DNA of 64,000 bases from Octadecabacter antarcticus 307 (lineage in GTDB: Bacteria; Pseudomonadota; Alphaproteobacteria; Rhodobacterales; Rhodobacteraceae): the NCBI RefSeq assembly GCF_000155675.2, contig NC_020911.1, positions 2,284,501 through 2,348,500 of the forward strand, read 5' to 3'. Below the pieces are notes generated by a model. It made no database searches and had not been told where the DNA came from. It was given only the letters and a program-made list of their open reading frames with translations. Each line of letters starts with the position of its first letter. Position 1 is the stretch's first letter. The position numbers and the translations under genes were made by a program. This document shows, in pieces, positions 17,592-26,348 of the stretch.

Positions 17592-18503
17592 ATGCGGCAA
17601 CGTCGTTTCCTCCCCTCGATCAAGTTGCTGATGGCGCTGGATGCCGTTGTGCGCCACAGGTCTGTGACTGTGGCAGCGGCAGAGCTAAACCTGACGCAGA
17701 GCACGGTAAGCCGTCTTATTCTGTCGTTGGAAGATCAGTTAGGGGTGGAGCTTTTTACGCGGGAGCGGCGTCGGCTTATTCCGAATACGGCAGCCTTGAG
17801 TTACCAGAGAGATATAGCGAGGGCCCTAAATATTGTGCAGCAGGCCAGCATGTCGGTCGTCGCCAATCCGTTGGGTGGAACACTGTCGCTTGCCGTGTTG
17901 CCAACGTTCGCCACGCGCTGGCTGGGACCACGGTTAGGGCAATTCCTGAACGCTCACCCAGGTATAGCCGTAAACGTATCAACACGCATTGGGCACTTAG
18001 ATTTCGCCGGCGAAACGTTTGATGCAGCGATCTACTATGGGCTGGGTGATTGGGATGGGGTGAACCATCTGAGACTGTTCGACGAGACCGTGACCGCATG
18101 TGTCGCACCGGGATTCGCCCAGAAGCACCCGATAAGGCGACTGGAGGATCTGGCTGGCTTGCCAATGCTGCAATTAGAATCGCGACCGAGCGTCTGGTCG
18201 GATTGGTTTGAAGGGCAAGGAGGTGTGCCTTATGCGACAGGGGGCATGCTGATGGATCAGTATTCTATGATGATCCAATCGGCAATATCTGGGTTGGGCA
18301 TTGCCCTTTTGCCAGATTATCTTGCCCAAATAGAGATTTTTGAGGGCAGATTGGTGCCAGTTTTAGAAAGAAATGTACCAGTGCGAGGTGCCTATTGGTT
18401 GGTCTGGCCTAACGACAAGGTTGAACACGCCCCTCTGAAGACGTTTCGAGAATGGCTTGGTGAGCAGACGAATAAAATTTCACATGGAGCGCAGTTAAAG
18501 TGA
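17592..18503 (+). CDS. LysR-family regulator (GcdR-like)
   Basis: A 303-residue LysR protein. The helix-turn-helix is at residues 20-40 ([27 protein letters not shown]), followed by [15 protein letters not shown] and an effector domain of the periplasmic-binding type. The ATG at 17592 follows AAGGA by six bases. It is transcribed away from gcdH across a 112-base AT-rich gap that must hold both promoters. By position it controls gcdH and the CoA-transferase, with glutarate or glutaryl-CoA as probable effector. The MarR palindrome seen at the other promoters is not present here. Confidence 0.85.
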   Translation: MRQRRFLPSIKLLMALDAVVRHRSVTVAAAELNLTQSTVSRLILSLEDQLGVELFTRERRRLIPNTAALSYQRDIARALNIVQQASMSVVANPLGGTLSLAVLPTFATRWLGPRLGQFLNAHPGIAVNVSTRIGHLDFAGETFDAAIYYGLGDWDGVNHLRLFDETVTACVAPGFAQKHPIRRLEDLAGLPMLQLESRPSVWSDWFEGQGGVPYATGGMLMDQYSMMIQSAISGLGIALLPDYLAQIEIFEGRLVPVLERNVPVRGAYWLVWPNDKVEHAPLKTFREWLGEQTNKISHGAQLK

Positions 18504-18683
18504 TCTGCTCCGAAAGAAAACTTCCTGCGCGCCCAAGTAAGTTCAGGTGGTTTTGTACATTCATTTAGTTTTGATTGGAAGATTAAGGCAAGCTAAAAGC
18601 TTGTTGATTCCATCATGCGACTTACCACGGGCTTTGTTGCACAAATCGCCCTTATGGCGTGCTTCCCCTGACCCCTGACGGAT

Positions 18684-19655
18684 TCAGCCTACAGTAACGG
18701 TGTTTGGGATGCCAAGGGCGGTGAAGCCGTTGAGTATCGCGGCACGGATTTGGACTTCCGCAACTTGCCGGTCAAAGTCTCGTGCGGCCAGGCGCTGCCC
18801 GAGTAGTTTCAAACAATGCATCTTTGTCTCAACACGACTCCTGCGGTGGTATCCGCTCAAGCGACGCCATTGAGCGCGGCCGAGATCCTTTGAGGACTGT
18901 ACCGCTTCGTTTCGGGCTCTGGCCCCCAGCGTATCCGGCTTCCATAGCTTGGCATTCTTGCGTGGCGGGATGACAGCACGGGCATTGCGGGCCGCAATCG
19001 CATCATGGCATTTGCGGGTGTCATATGCCCCATCTGCTGTGACACTGCCAATCTTCTGATCTGGTGTGATCTGACCGAGAAGGTTGGGCAACATGGGTGG
19101 GTCTCCAATGCTGCTACTCGTCACTTCGACCGCGCGTATCTCCAACGTTTCTTCATCAATCCCTATATGTATCTTGCGCCACACCCGACGTTTCGGCCCG
19201 CCATGCTTGCGAGCGTTCCACTCACCTTCGCCCTCAACTTTGATGCCGGTACTGTCGATAAGGAGGTTTAGCGGGCCCTTTGAGCCCTGATACGGGATGG
19301 TAACCGATAGCCTTTTCTGACGCCGACATAACGTGCTGAAGTCTGGGACCTCCCAGTCAAGGTCGATCAATTTCAACAGGCTTTCCACAAAGCCCGTCGC
19401 CTGCCTCAAAGGCATTCCGAACAGCACTTTCAACGTGAGACAGGCTTGGATCGCCGCATCGCTATAGCGTGGCTGGCGGCCCCGTTTGCCCCCCTCTCAT
19501 GGTTTGCAAACAAACCACTGCCGGGCAACGGTAGGCGCAGCTTTCCAAGTGACCTCTGGGTTAAACCAAATGGTCAGTGACCCGCGTCGCTTCAGGGCCT
19601 TGTTATACTCAGGCCAGTTCCTCGTGCGGTAAATCGGGGCGATAGGTTTACTCAT
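18684..19655 (-). pseudogene. IS5 transposase interrupted by a hairpin mini-element
   Basis: Starting at the ATG (19655) the frame reads MSKPIAPIYRTRNWPEYNKALKR, then SLTIWFNPEVTWKAAPT. It then runs through foreign residues VARQWFVCKP and a TGA stop, before resuming GKRGRQPRYSDAAIQACLTLKVLFG. The DDE-type core is otherwise intact, with LLIDSTGIKVEGEGEWNARKHGG, VTADGAYDTRKCHD and HRRSRVETKMHCLKLLG. Removing the 39 bases at 19491-19529 would restore the family reading frame exactly. The element has therefore been silenced by that insertion. Confidence 0.85.
19491..19529 (+). repeat. Double-hairpin mini-element, copy A
   Basis: The insertion opens CCCCTCTC. A stem TGGTTTG, loop CAAA and stem CAAACCA follow, then CTGCCGGGCAA and CG. 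It lies inside the IS5 transposase gene, adds 39 bases and brings in a TGA stop. The flanking codons join cleanly if it is removed. Confidence 0.75.
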
Positions 19656-19741
19656 GACGCCAGCTACCATGCTGGATTTACAACATGAATCCCTGATACG
19701 AGACTATTTGTGCAACAAAGCCCCCTGGAACCGTTTTGGTC

Positions 19742-20050
19742 GTGTCGGTTTTGAAGGAGATCTTCTCAGCAGCGGAAAAGCAGCTGTTGGAGAAGCTTGT
19801 TCGTTGGGGGTGGGTATCGGTCGAAGGGCGCATGAGAGCACCTGTCATTCTGCTGACGGGAGTTGAACTGTTCGCTGACTGGACTGTTGAAGAGTCATGG
19901 CAGAAGAAGGGAGCTCCATACCCGGCAAACGTTCACATGAGCGTATTCTCAGATTTGGAATTGTTTGCGATGGAGACGCAGCGCATTCATTTGGGGATAG
20001 ATTACTATTCTCATCTTGAACAAAAATACAAGGCCGCGAAGCAAACCTAA
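19742..20050 (+). pseudogene. 3' remnant of an unrecognised gene
   Basis: Open frame of about 100 residues with plausible protein character (LLEKLVRWGWVSVEGR, ADWTVEESWQKKGAPYPANVHM, FAMETQRIHLGIDYYSHLEQKYKAAKQT) but no family that I recognise. It begins almost directly at the right end of the IS5 element and lacks a ribosome site, so it is probably the tail of a gene cut by the insertion. It could also be chance coding. Confidence 0.3.
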
Positions 20051-20100
20051 GTTCGATTTAAGGTCTGCTTTAAAGCTTGCATCGGACTATTTTGGCGAGC

Positions 20101-20230
20101 AACGCGAACGGCAGGTTTAGGCCGTGAGTGCCCGTGATGAGCGAGGGAAGCACTCCCGAATGGCTGCACCATACACATGTCGACGTGAAGGGCGGAAAGC
20201 GGCCCTTCGCTGCATTTGCGAAAAATCCCT
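20101..20230 (+). repeat. Degenerate Rhodobacterales-type intergenic repeat, copy 1
   Basis: The left part reads AACGGCAGGTTTAGGCCGTGAGTGCC. About 65 bases later comes GAAGGGCGGAAAGCGGCC, then TTCGCTGCATTTGCGAA. The same two-part layout recurs at 22970 and 23745. It lies in the 344-base gap before the MscS gene, which otherwise shows nothing. Confidence 0.5.
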
Positions 20231-20394
20231 ACCGTGGCCTGATTTGTGCATTCCAATGTCTTTGAGTTGGGTGCAACACTGGCGCATGACCTAAGAAGCG
20301 CCATGGGAGGCATCCGCAGCAAATTTGAGTGGATTGGTTCGAGTGTTGCTAGAATGAATGACCAGTGCGACTAATCACGCGATCACTGCAGCAC

Positions 20395-21846
20395 TTATGG
20401 GGTCGGGTCTTGCCTTATGAAAGTAACGGCCAACACTTCTGATACAGCCTGCAGTTCGGGCGACGGGCAAACCCGTCCTGCGGCGTCCAGTGCCAAGGAT
20501 ACGACTTGTCTTTTATCTTGCACTGTTTGTGCGGTGATCCACGATTGTGTTGTCGCCAGAAATGCCTTTCGACGGGCCGCATCAGGGATATTTTCCGCCA
20601 AAATGGTCAAGGTTGCGTCAAGATCAACAAATGATTTCATGGCGTCACGCACGAGTTTCTCTGCAATGGGGCCGGTATCGATGGCGAGCCGATCCGCGAC
20701 CTTTCGCACGATCGCCGCCTTCGACATTTTCTGAACATGCATGGTAGGCAGATGAGGCCGCGCACTTCGGCCATGTTCAATCGGATTGAAATAGGGGGTG
20801 GCACCTTCTGTCACCTGCCCACTCACAACGATCATGTTCCGACCGCGCTGCGAAAGTGGGAAGTGAAGGACTTCGCCCGGTGCAAACCGGTATTGCTTGA
20901 TGTTATTTTTGGCCTGACCTTTGCGTTCAAGGATGCCAACGTCGCGCATGTATTTTTCAAGCGCCGCATCACTTACTCCAATCCATGTCAATGTGTCGTA
21001 AAGATTATGGCGTGGCTGACGAATGCCCGCGCGATCAAGAACATACCACGCACGCCGCAGGGTTTCTCCTTCAAGGATAGTGACCTGCGAATAGATCCGT
21101 GCCCACAGCCGGATACGGTAGCGGATGCTATCAAGCTCGGGTTGTGTTTCGATGGGCGTGACCATGACCGCGCGTGTAGCGTCAAGGTGCTCCATGTCAG
21201 TGAATGCCTCTGATAACAGATCGGTAACGCGCTGGGGGGGGACATCGGGCGGCAGATGAACAAAGACATCAAAGCGTGTAGGACCATCTTCTGGTAAAAC
21301 CAAAATCGGCATATTCGCTAGCATTGAATTTGGAATAATGACACGGATATTGTCCAACCGACGACCAACCACATGCCGCCATGTCTTTTGCTCGATTGTG
21401 ATTGTCCGGTTTTCAAAACGAATAGCAGATCCAATTCTCAGCAAAGGTTCGGCGGACATTGACATGCCTGCAATAATACTGCCAAGCGTTGACTGCATCG
21501 ACAGCCCGACCACAGCACCAACAATCGCAGAGGTGGTCAGTATGGCCGCCACATCAACGCCAAAACGGTTCAGCAAGGTAACCGATGTGACGACGGTTAA
21601 AACACTGTAGACGATTGCCGTAACCAAGCCGCTTGGTACGACTTGAAATGCGTCGGTCAAAATCGTTTTCAAGAAGAAATTGGACAAAAACACGACAAGC
21701 GCAATGGCCGTGATCGTCAGGCAAACCCCATACAAAAGCTGTTGAATTTCCGGAAACTTGACGAACAAGTCAAACGTGCCAACAAGCCCCAACGCCCCCC
21801 ATCCCAACAAAGAAAGAATGACGAGCGATATGCTGAGCCGTCTCAC
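20395..21846 (-). CDS. MscS-family mechanosensitive channel with C-terminal regulatory domain
   Basis: Inner-membrane channel of 483 residues. Four N-terminal helices lie at about residues 5-25, 38-60, 72-92 and 100-130. The pore-lining helix carries TTSAIVGAVVGLSMQSTLGSIIAGM, and the beta domain reads RIGSAIRFENRTITIEQKTWRHVVGRRLDNIRVIIPNS. After the MscS C-terminal domain (to about 310), YRFAPGEVLHFPLSQRGRNMIVVSGQV resembles a cyclic-nucleotide-binding fold in reduced form. A helical tail follows. The gene starts within the stop of the haem-sensor gene (four-base overlap), so channel and sensor are co-translated. Confidence 0.8.
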   Translation of the reverse strand: MRRLSISLVILSLLGWGALGLVGTFDLFVKFPEIQQLLYGVCLTITAIALVVFLSNFFLKTILTDAFQVVPSGLVTAIVYSVLTVVTSVTLLNRFGVDVAAILTTSAIVGAVVGLSMQSTLGSIIAGMSMSAEPLLRIGSAIRFENRTITIEQKTWRHVVGRRLDNIRVIIPNSMLANMPILVLPEDGPTRFDVFVHLPPDVPPQRVTDLLSEAFTDMEHLDATRAVMVTPIETQPELDSIRYRIRLWARIYSQVTILEGETLRRAWYVLDRAGIRQPRHNLYDTLTWIGVSDAALEKYMRDVGILERKGQAKNNIKQYRFAPGEVLHFPLSQRGRNMIVVSGQVTEGATPYFNPIEHGRSARPHLPTMHVQKMSKAAIVRKVADRLAIDTGPIAEKLVRDAMKSFVDLDATLTILAENIPDAARRKAFLATTQSWITAQTVQDKRQVVSLALDAAGRVCPSPELQAVSEVLAVTFIRQDPTP

Positions 21847-22751
21847 TGCGACCCGTCCTGATCGGTGGGCTCGTTCGATTTATCCATCGACACCTTGAGG
21901 CTTGATCGCAGCCGCGAGATCGCAGCCGAAAGTTGCTGAATTTCTCCTGCGCCATGCTTTGGTAACGGGGTATCGTCGCCCCGAAGGCTTGAGCGATCTG
22001 CAATATCGGCCAGCTTGCGAAGCGGTTGGATGACATTGCGCTGCAACGGCAACGTGACCATCAAAGACACAACAACAAAGAGCGCAGTGAGCATAACAAA
22101 AAAGATCGCGACCAGTTCGTAAATTGATTGAAATTCGTCTTCAACCGGGACGGTCAAAATTTGAACGCCAATCGTTTCACCCAATTGCCACCCAAAGCCA
22201 TTCACGATGCCATACTGCGCAACCATGGCTGCGGGGGCCTTATCTGCGGTTGAATGACATGCCAGACACGCTGGATTGGTGATCGTGATCGGGCGGGCAA
22301 TATAGAATGTGTCCGTGCCTTCGACCCGCTTTATCCCCTGCATTTCAGAGACATCGTCATTGCGCCGGAAATCCGCAATCAGGTCTGCTTCGAATGAATC
22401 CGCCAAATCCGCTGGGTTTGTTGGATTGAGCGCGGCCTCTCGGTAGGTGTAGTTGCTTCCGTCCGAAATCAGCTTGCGAAAAAGCGTTTGCGCAGCAAAT
22501 GACGGAACCTGCTCAGGGTTGAAGTTGGTATCGGGCAATTGACCAAGAAGAGGCGTGATGTTGTCAATTGTATAGTTGCGGGCAGCCACGGCGAGACTAA
22601 GAAGCGTGCGCGCTTCGTCTTCGACATGTTTCATGGTCGCGGCATTAAAGAACAAGTAGAATGTCGCTGACCCCGCAATGATTGCGACGGCAAACACGAG
22701 AACAGTCGCCCTGCGGACAAGCCCCGAAATACTGTTCATTGTGGTTTTCAT
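21843..22751 (-). CDS. Tll0287-like haem-c periplasmic sensor with HAMP domain
   Basis: A 302-residue protein with an N-terminal membrane helix (residues 13-35) and a periplasmic domain of the Tll0287/DUF3365 type, including SFAAQTLFRKL and TNPADLADSFEADLIADFR. A single haem-c motif CLACH follows the RPITITNPA stretch near residue 168. A second helix (about 215-240) leads to a HAMP-like linker ending in AAISRLRSSL. There is no kinase, cyclase or MCP output domain, so the signal probably passes to its co-translated partner, the MscS channel. Redox or gas sensing through the haem is an inference from the family. Confidence 0.75.
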   Translation of the reverse strand: MKTTMNSISGLVRRATVLVFAVAIIAGSATFYLFFNAATMKHVEDEARTLLSLAVAARNYTIDNITPLLGQLPDTNFNPEQVPSFAAQTLFRKLISDGSNYTYREAALNPTNPADLADSFEADLIADFRRNDDVSEMQGIKRVEGTDTFYIARPITITNPACLACHSTADKAPAAMVAQYGIVNGFGWQLGETIGVQILTVPVEDEFQSIYELVAIFFVMLTALFVVVSLMVTLPLQRNVIQPLRKLADIADRSSLRGDDTPLPKHGAGEIQQLSAAISRLRSSLKVSMDKSNEPTDQDGSQ

Positions 22752-22969
22752 AACTATTCCTGCATTCGTTTCTACGCTGCTAACCCCATAAAGTGGCAGA
22801 AATTGGGTGAATACATGGATGACATGACGATGAATCGAAAGTAAACAAACAACTGCCTAATTGTGGTTGCTGAGCCGGTGCTTTCACGGCTGATCGATGA
22901 TAAGTCGTAAAAAATGCTGCAAACTACACGACTGCCCGCTTTCGCTGGTTTCGCTGCCGCGGCGTGATC
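22752..22969. other. Leader region of the sensor-channel operon
   Basis: This AT-rich stretch precedes the repeat at 22970; the whole gap to the VOC gene is 461 bases. It must hold the promoter for the sensor-channel pair, but I see no clear -35/-10 pair and no gene. Confidence 0.3.
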
Positions 22970-23095
22970 CATGGTAAACGGCCGCTTTGGGCCGTTCACG
23001 ACAATGATGAAATAGAGAAGCGGTCAGATTGCTGAGCCATGCAGATTTCGACACGAAGGGCGGAAGCCGGACTTTCGCTGCAAGTGCGAGCCAAG
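22970..23095 (+). repeat. Degenerate intergenic repeat, copy 2
   Basis: It reads AACGGCCGCTTTGGGCCGTTCACGAC-like sequence and then, about 65 bases on, GAAGGGCGGAAGCCGGACTT, TTCGCTGCAAGTGCGA. It is the same two-part arrangement as copies 1 and 3. Confidence 0.55.
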
Positions 23096-23212
23096 AATGC
23101 TTCATCGGTCAGAGCCGACATTCAAACTGGCGCTGATCCGGGTTTGTCTCTGCAGCGTGGAAGGCAGCACCGAGCCCAAACCTACTGATATATTTACCTG
23201 CAATTACCTGTT

Positions 23213-23602
23213 CTATGAACGATGTGTGGCGATCCACCAGATGTTGCCACAAGGGTCTTTTATGCCAGCCATCCGGTCGCCGTGTGGTCGATCATTTGGC
23301 TCCATCTTAGACACAGCAGCCAGCTTCAGGGCGCGTTCATACGCTACATCTGTATCGTTTACGAAAAGGTGCATCTGAGACGTATTGGCGGGGTAGTCGT
23401 TCGAGCTTTCATTAAGCATGATGATAGAGTTGCCTATTCGCAGGCGCGCATGCTGGATGCGGTTGTCTTCGTATCTGCTTTCCCTGATTACGCATGCACC
23501 GAATGCGGCTGTCAGAAATAAGATCAGCCGGTCTGCGTCGACAACGGAAAAATATGGTGTAATCGAATTATAGCCTTCCGGCGTGCTATCCGCGTTTTCC
23601 AC
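23213..23602 (-). CDS. VOC-family (glyoxalase/bleomycin-resistance-like) protein
   Basis: Single-domain VOC protein of 129 residues, probably a homodimer. It reads NSITPYFSVVDADRLILFLTAAFGA at the first beta-alpha unit, then RLRIGNSIIMLNES, and closes with DPCGNIWWIATHR, close to the PhnB-like subgroup (DPFGHRW/ W-A-TH type). The start is GTG with GGGAG eight bases before. The substrate cannot be read from sequence. It stands alone between two repeat copies. Confidence 0.85.
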   Translation of the reverse strand: MENADSTPEGYNSITPYFSVVDADRLILFLTAAFGACVIRESRYEDNRIQHARLRIGNSIIMLNESSNDYPANTSQMHLFVNDTDVAYERALKLAAVSKMEPNDRPHGDRMAGIKDPCGNIWWIATHRS

Positions 23603-23744
23603 TTAAAGCTCCCTCGTAAGTTTTTCAGATGGTGTTAGAGGCGTTCGAAGTCCGCAATGTCCGCAGACCTACGTTCCAGCCGACATAATGCTGCAAGATG
23701 CACGAATGTCAGCACTGACGGGCCGCACCGTAGCATTCAAGACT

Positions 23745-23880
23745 ACCGTTGGACGGCGGCTCTGGGCCGGAAACGACGTCGAACAGTTTAGGCCATTTGT
23801 GACAAATGCTGCGTTGCGCACATTCCAACACCAAGGGCGGATTGCGGTCATTCGCTGCAGGTGCAAAATCAATCGGAAGC
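23745..23880 (+). repeat. Degenerate intergenic repeat, copy 3
   Basis: GGCGGCTCTGGGCCGGAAAC is followed about 65 bases later by CAAGGGCGGATTGCGGTCAT, TTCGCTGCAGGTGCAAA. It fills most of the 419-base gap between the VOC gene and the integrative element's cargo gene; nothing else is apparent there. Confidence 0.55.
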
Positions 23881-24021
23881 CGCAAAGAAAGGTAAGCAGT
23901 GCTTAGGTATGTTGCGAAATGTTCTTTGCTTTAGTAGGTTTATCTATACAATCTGCAGCTTGGTTAGGTTGTGTAATTTTGTGCACGTTGAAAATCTCAC
24001 TTCGGGTTAAGGAGAAGGCGC

Positions 24022-25599
24022 GTGTCAAGACAAGGTCGCCACGGGGAGTCTCTGTTCTCAACTCTATGCCAAGATCCTGATGCAACAACTGAAGCGGTTG
24101 TAAACAAGGCTGGAGATGATGAGCATGGTTGGGATCATGTTGTTGACATAACACCTCAAACAGATCCGTCTCTGCCCGCAGATTTACAAGATCATCTTAT
24201 ACAGTCGTTTGCTCAGATTAAGACAACTAAAAGCCTGCGTCCTACGACACGAGTTAAGTTAAGTAACGCACTCAAATCTGCCAAATCGCCCAATCCAAGT
24301 TTTGTCTTCCTCTTTCATCACGATAGCGGAAATGCAGCGCCTACGTTATATGGCAAACACATTTGGCGTAATGAAATTGAAAAATTTCTGATGCGTGGGC
24401 GCAAAGCTTCGGTCGAAAGCCCGACGAAGGCCCTCTACGATGTCACTCTCACAATATCCTTCAGCGCAGAAGACCAAATTAAAGGTCACCCAAGTGACTG
24501 GATGTTGGAGAGGATCAAGGAACAAGGGGGCGGAAACTATGCGGCTAACAAGCTGAATTTGGTACGTTCAGTAGGCTATGGGGAATTTGCACACGATGCG
24601 AAATTCTCAATCCCAACGAGTGCTTCCGTTAAAGACATCGTGCTTCATGAGCTTGGCTTGATCAAAGATCTACCGGTCACAGACTTTACAATGCTTGATA
24701 AACGCTTTGGAATTAAAACGACGGTATCGAAACCGCAGGTTGGAGAAGGACGATTGGAGGTTTCTTCAGAAGGCAGGCCCGTCCTTCTCAAGTTAATTTC
24801 AAACGATCTGTCAGAACTCGATATCTCTGCTGAACTCAAGATGCCAAAAATGGTTCCTTTTGATCATGAGGAGTATCGCTTTAGAATAGACGCTGGCTGC
24901 TTTGACATCATCGCGCATCCCAAAGGCGAAGCTCAGACAATAAATTTCTCAATGGATCTTGAATCAAAAGGAAAGCTTGATCAAAAAATTGGTCTATTAA
25001 CATATCTGTCGTGGTCGAGTTCCGAGCAAACCACCTTTGAGCTGCACAGTGAAGAAGGAAAACTGTTTACTGGCTTATCTGACGGGTCGACGAACGCAGC
25101 ACCATGGATGGACGAATTTTCAGTTGTGGGATGTCATATTATCGATCTACTTGGACCTGAAAAGTCGAAAGCGATTGAGGTCAGTTTCTGTGATTTTGAG
25201 CGGAGTGCAAAAGATATGTACCTTGCATCCGTCATTTCAAAAGCAGGTTCTTTGCGATTGCAGGCCGATTTTTCGAATGATTTAGAGGAGTTCAGTCACT
25301 TGCTTGGCTTCGCCTTCACTCAGGTCGACAACTGGTGTGTGGGTGCCCTATATCAAATTGAGCATAAAGCCAGAGGTCATGATGACGATATAACCAACTT
25401 CTACTTTAGTTATCCGCGCATTGTAAAAAGCTTTGCGTTCAAAAGATCTAAGGGTGATTTTGCCAATTTCATTAAATCAGAGCTTAACGAGTTTCGTCGA
25501 CGTTTTAATACTCCAACTGCTGTGGTGATGGATGGTGATCTGACAGAGTGGTCAAAAGATATGAACGAAAATACAGCCATAACAATTGATATTTCTTAA
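24022..25599 (+). CDS. Unrecognised 525-residue protein with PD-(D/E)XK-like nuclease N-terminus
   Basis: The N-terminal 120 residues show GRHGESLFSTLC (Glu9), NKAGDDEHGWDHVVDI (Asp38) and SFAQIKTTKS (Gln65-Ile-Lys67), followed by RVKLSNALKSAKSPNPSFVFLF. That order of E, D and QxK is the signature of restriction-endonuclease-like folds. The remaining 400 residues look beta-rich and soluble, without membrane segments, and match no family I know. The start is GTG with AAGGAG eight bases upstream. It is the only cargo of a tRNA-Gly element, and its base composition is more AT-rich than the core genes, which supports transfer. I infer a defence or interference nuclease, but the catalytic role is unproven. 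Confidence 0.7.
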   Translation: MSRQGRHGESLFSTLCQDPDATTEAVVNKAGDDEHGWDHVVDITPQTDPSLPADLQDHLIQSFAQIKTTKSLRPTTRVKLSNALKSAKSPNPSFVFLFHHDSGNAAPTLYGKHIWRNEIEKFLMRGRKASVESPTKALYDVTLTISFSAEDQIKGHPSDWMLERIKEQGGGNYAANKLNLVRSVGYGEFAHDAKFSIPTSASVKDIVLHELGLIKDLPVTDFTMLDKRFGIKTTVSKPQVGEGRLEVSSEGRPVLLKLISNDLSELDISAELKMPKMVPFDHEEYRFRIDAGCFDIIAHPKGEAQTINFSMDLESKGKLDQKIGLLTYLSWSSSEQTTFELHSEEGKLFTGLSDGSTNAAPWMDEFSVVGCHIIDLLGPEKSKAIEVSFCDFERSAKDMYLASVISKAGSLRLQADFSNDLEEFSHLLGFAFTQVDNWCVGALYQIEHKARGHDDDITNFYFSYPRIVKSFAFKRSKGDFANFIKSELNEFRRRFNTPTAVVMDGDLTEWSKDMNENTAITIDIS

Positions 25600-25874
25600 T
25601 CCTTTGGTCTTGTTTGGGCGTGCCTTTCGAAGCCACCAGTAAGCTGAAGGCAGCGGTTTCGACGCACTGATTTTTTTCAAAGAACTGTCGGCTTGAGTTT
25701 ATCTTGATCGCACTTTCCCAGAACGGCCTATTTGGAAAAGCTGCGCTGCAGCGCCCGATGGTGTGACCAAGATCCGCTTGGGGCCGATGTTGTTGAAAAA
25801 CACCGTGTTGCTGGCGCAGAAAGTCTGGCCATGGACGGCACTTTAGGGTCGTTACCGGCCATGTGTAAGGGCAG
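25600..25874. other. Non-coding stretch inside the island
   Basis: This lies between the cargo gene and the paired palindromes. The minus-strand open frame crossing it runs back into the cargo gene antisense and shows no family. I see no promoter or terminator. Confidence 0.3.
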
Positions 25875-25926
25875 AGATGGCCAAGTTGTGCACACCTGGC
25901 CATCTCCATACTCCCAAGTGGGAGTA
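25875..25926. repeat. Two adjacent palindromes downstream of alpA
   Basis: Positions 25875-25905 form an imperfect 31-base palindrome with arms AGATGGCCA and TGGCCATCT. Positions 25909-25926 form TACTCCC, loop AAGT, GGGAGTA. Neither is followed by a T-run on either strand, so they look more like protein-binding or recombination sites than terminators. They lie between the convergent cargo and alpA genes. Confidence 0.5.
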
Positions 25927-25936
25927 CCGTAAGAGG

Positions 25937-26113
25937 CTATCTGTGTTCTAGCCGGGGCTGAAGCCAGTTCAGCACTTCATCTTCCGCCCATCCCACTAGG
26001 TTTGGGCCAAGTTGTATCCGCTTTGGGAACTTCCCGGCCTTCTCCATACGTGCGATGTGTTGAGGTGAGTACAAGACCAACTCCTTCAACTGCTTTTTTG
26101 ATAGTATCCGCAT
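25937..26113 (-). CDS. AlpA-family regulator
   Basis: A 58-residue AlpA-type winged-helix protein. RILSKKQLKELVLYSPQHIARMEKAGKFPKRIQLG reads as a helix-turn-helix, and VGWAEDEVLNWL is the diagnostic close. The start is the ATG at 26113, with GGAG eight bases before; a longer frame adds nine unlikely residues. AlpA proteins activate integrase or excision functions in P4-like elements, so this gene should control mobility. Confidence 0.85.
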   Translation of the reverse strand: MRILSKKQLKELVLYSPQHIARMEKAGKFPKRIQLGPNLVGWAEDEVLNWLQPRLEHR

Positions 26114-26348
26114 CACGAGTTCTCCAAGATTGAAGAGCATCGCGACGCCCCAGGGTTACGAAAACCTAGGCCGTAATAGGATAGCCAACAGCAAGCGCTG
26201 TGCCTAGGCTGAACATAGCAACGCACTGTTTCTCATAAGATTGGGTGGTCTAAAAGGTGGGCCAATTTTGGCCAATCCACATTAGTATATTATAATCATG
26301 TACTTAAAATATTAAGTGGTGCCCAGGGGCGTCACTGTATTTCAAGAC

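Larger units (their letters stand above)
18629..19723 (-). mobile_element. IS5-family insertion sequence
   Basis: The element is bounded by 18-base inverted ends GGGCTTTGTTGCACAAAT, starting at 18629 on the plus strand and mirrored at 19706-19723. Its length of about 1095 bases is normal for this IS5 subgroup. One transposase gene fills the minus strand. I could not see a convincing target duplication. A short 3' remnant of an unknown gene follows on the right. Confidence 0.85.

Noticed and set aside
18629..19723. IS5 target duplication
   Set aside because: The bases directly outside the inverted ends (CAC left, CCT right) do not match, so no duplication is claimed.
25505..25909. 134-codon minus-strand frame after the cargo gene
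   Set aside because: It overlaps the cargo gene antisense and shows low-complexity residue use and no recognisable motif.
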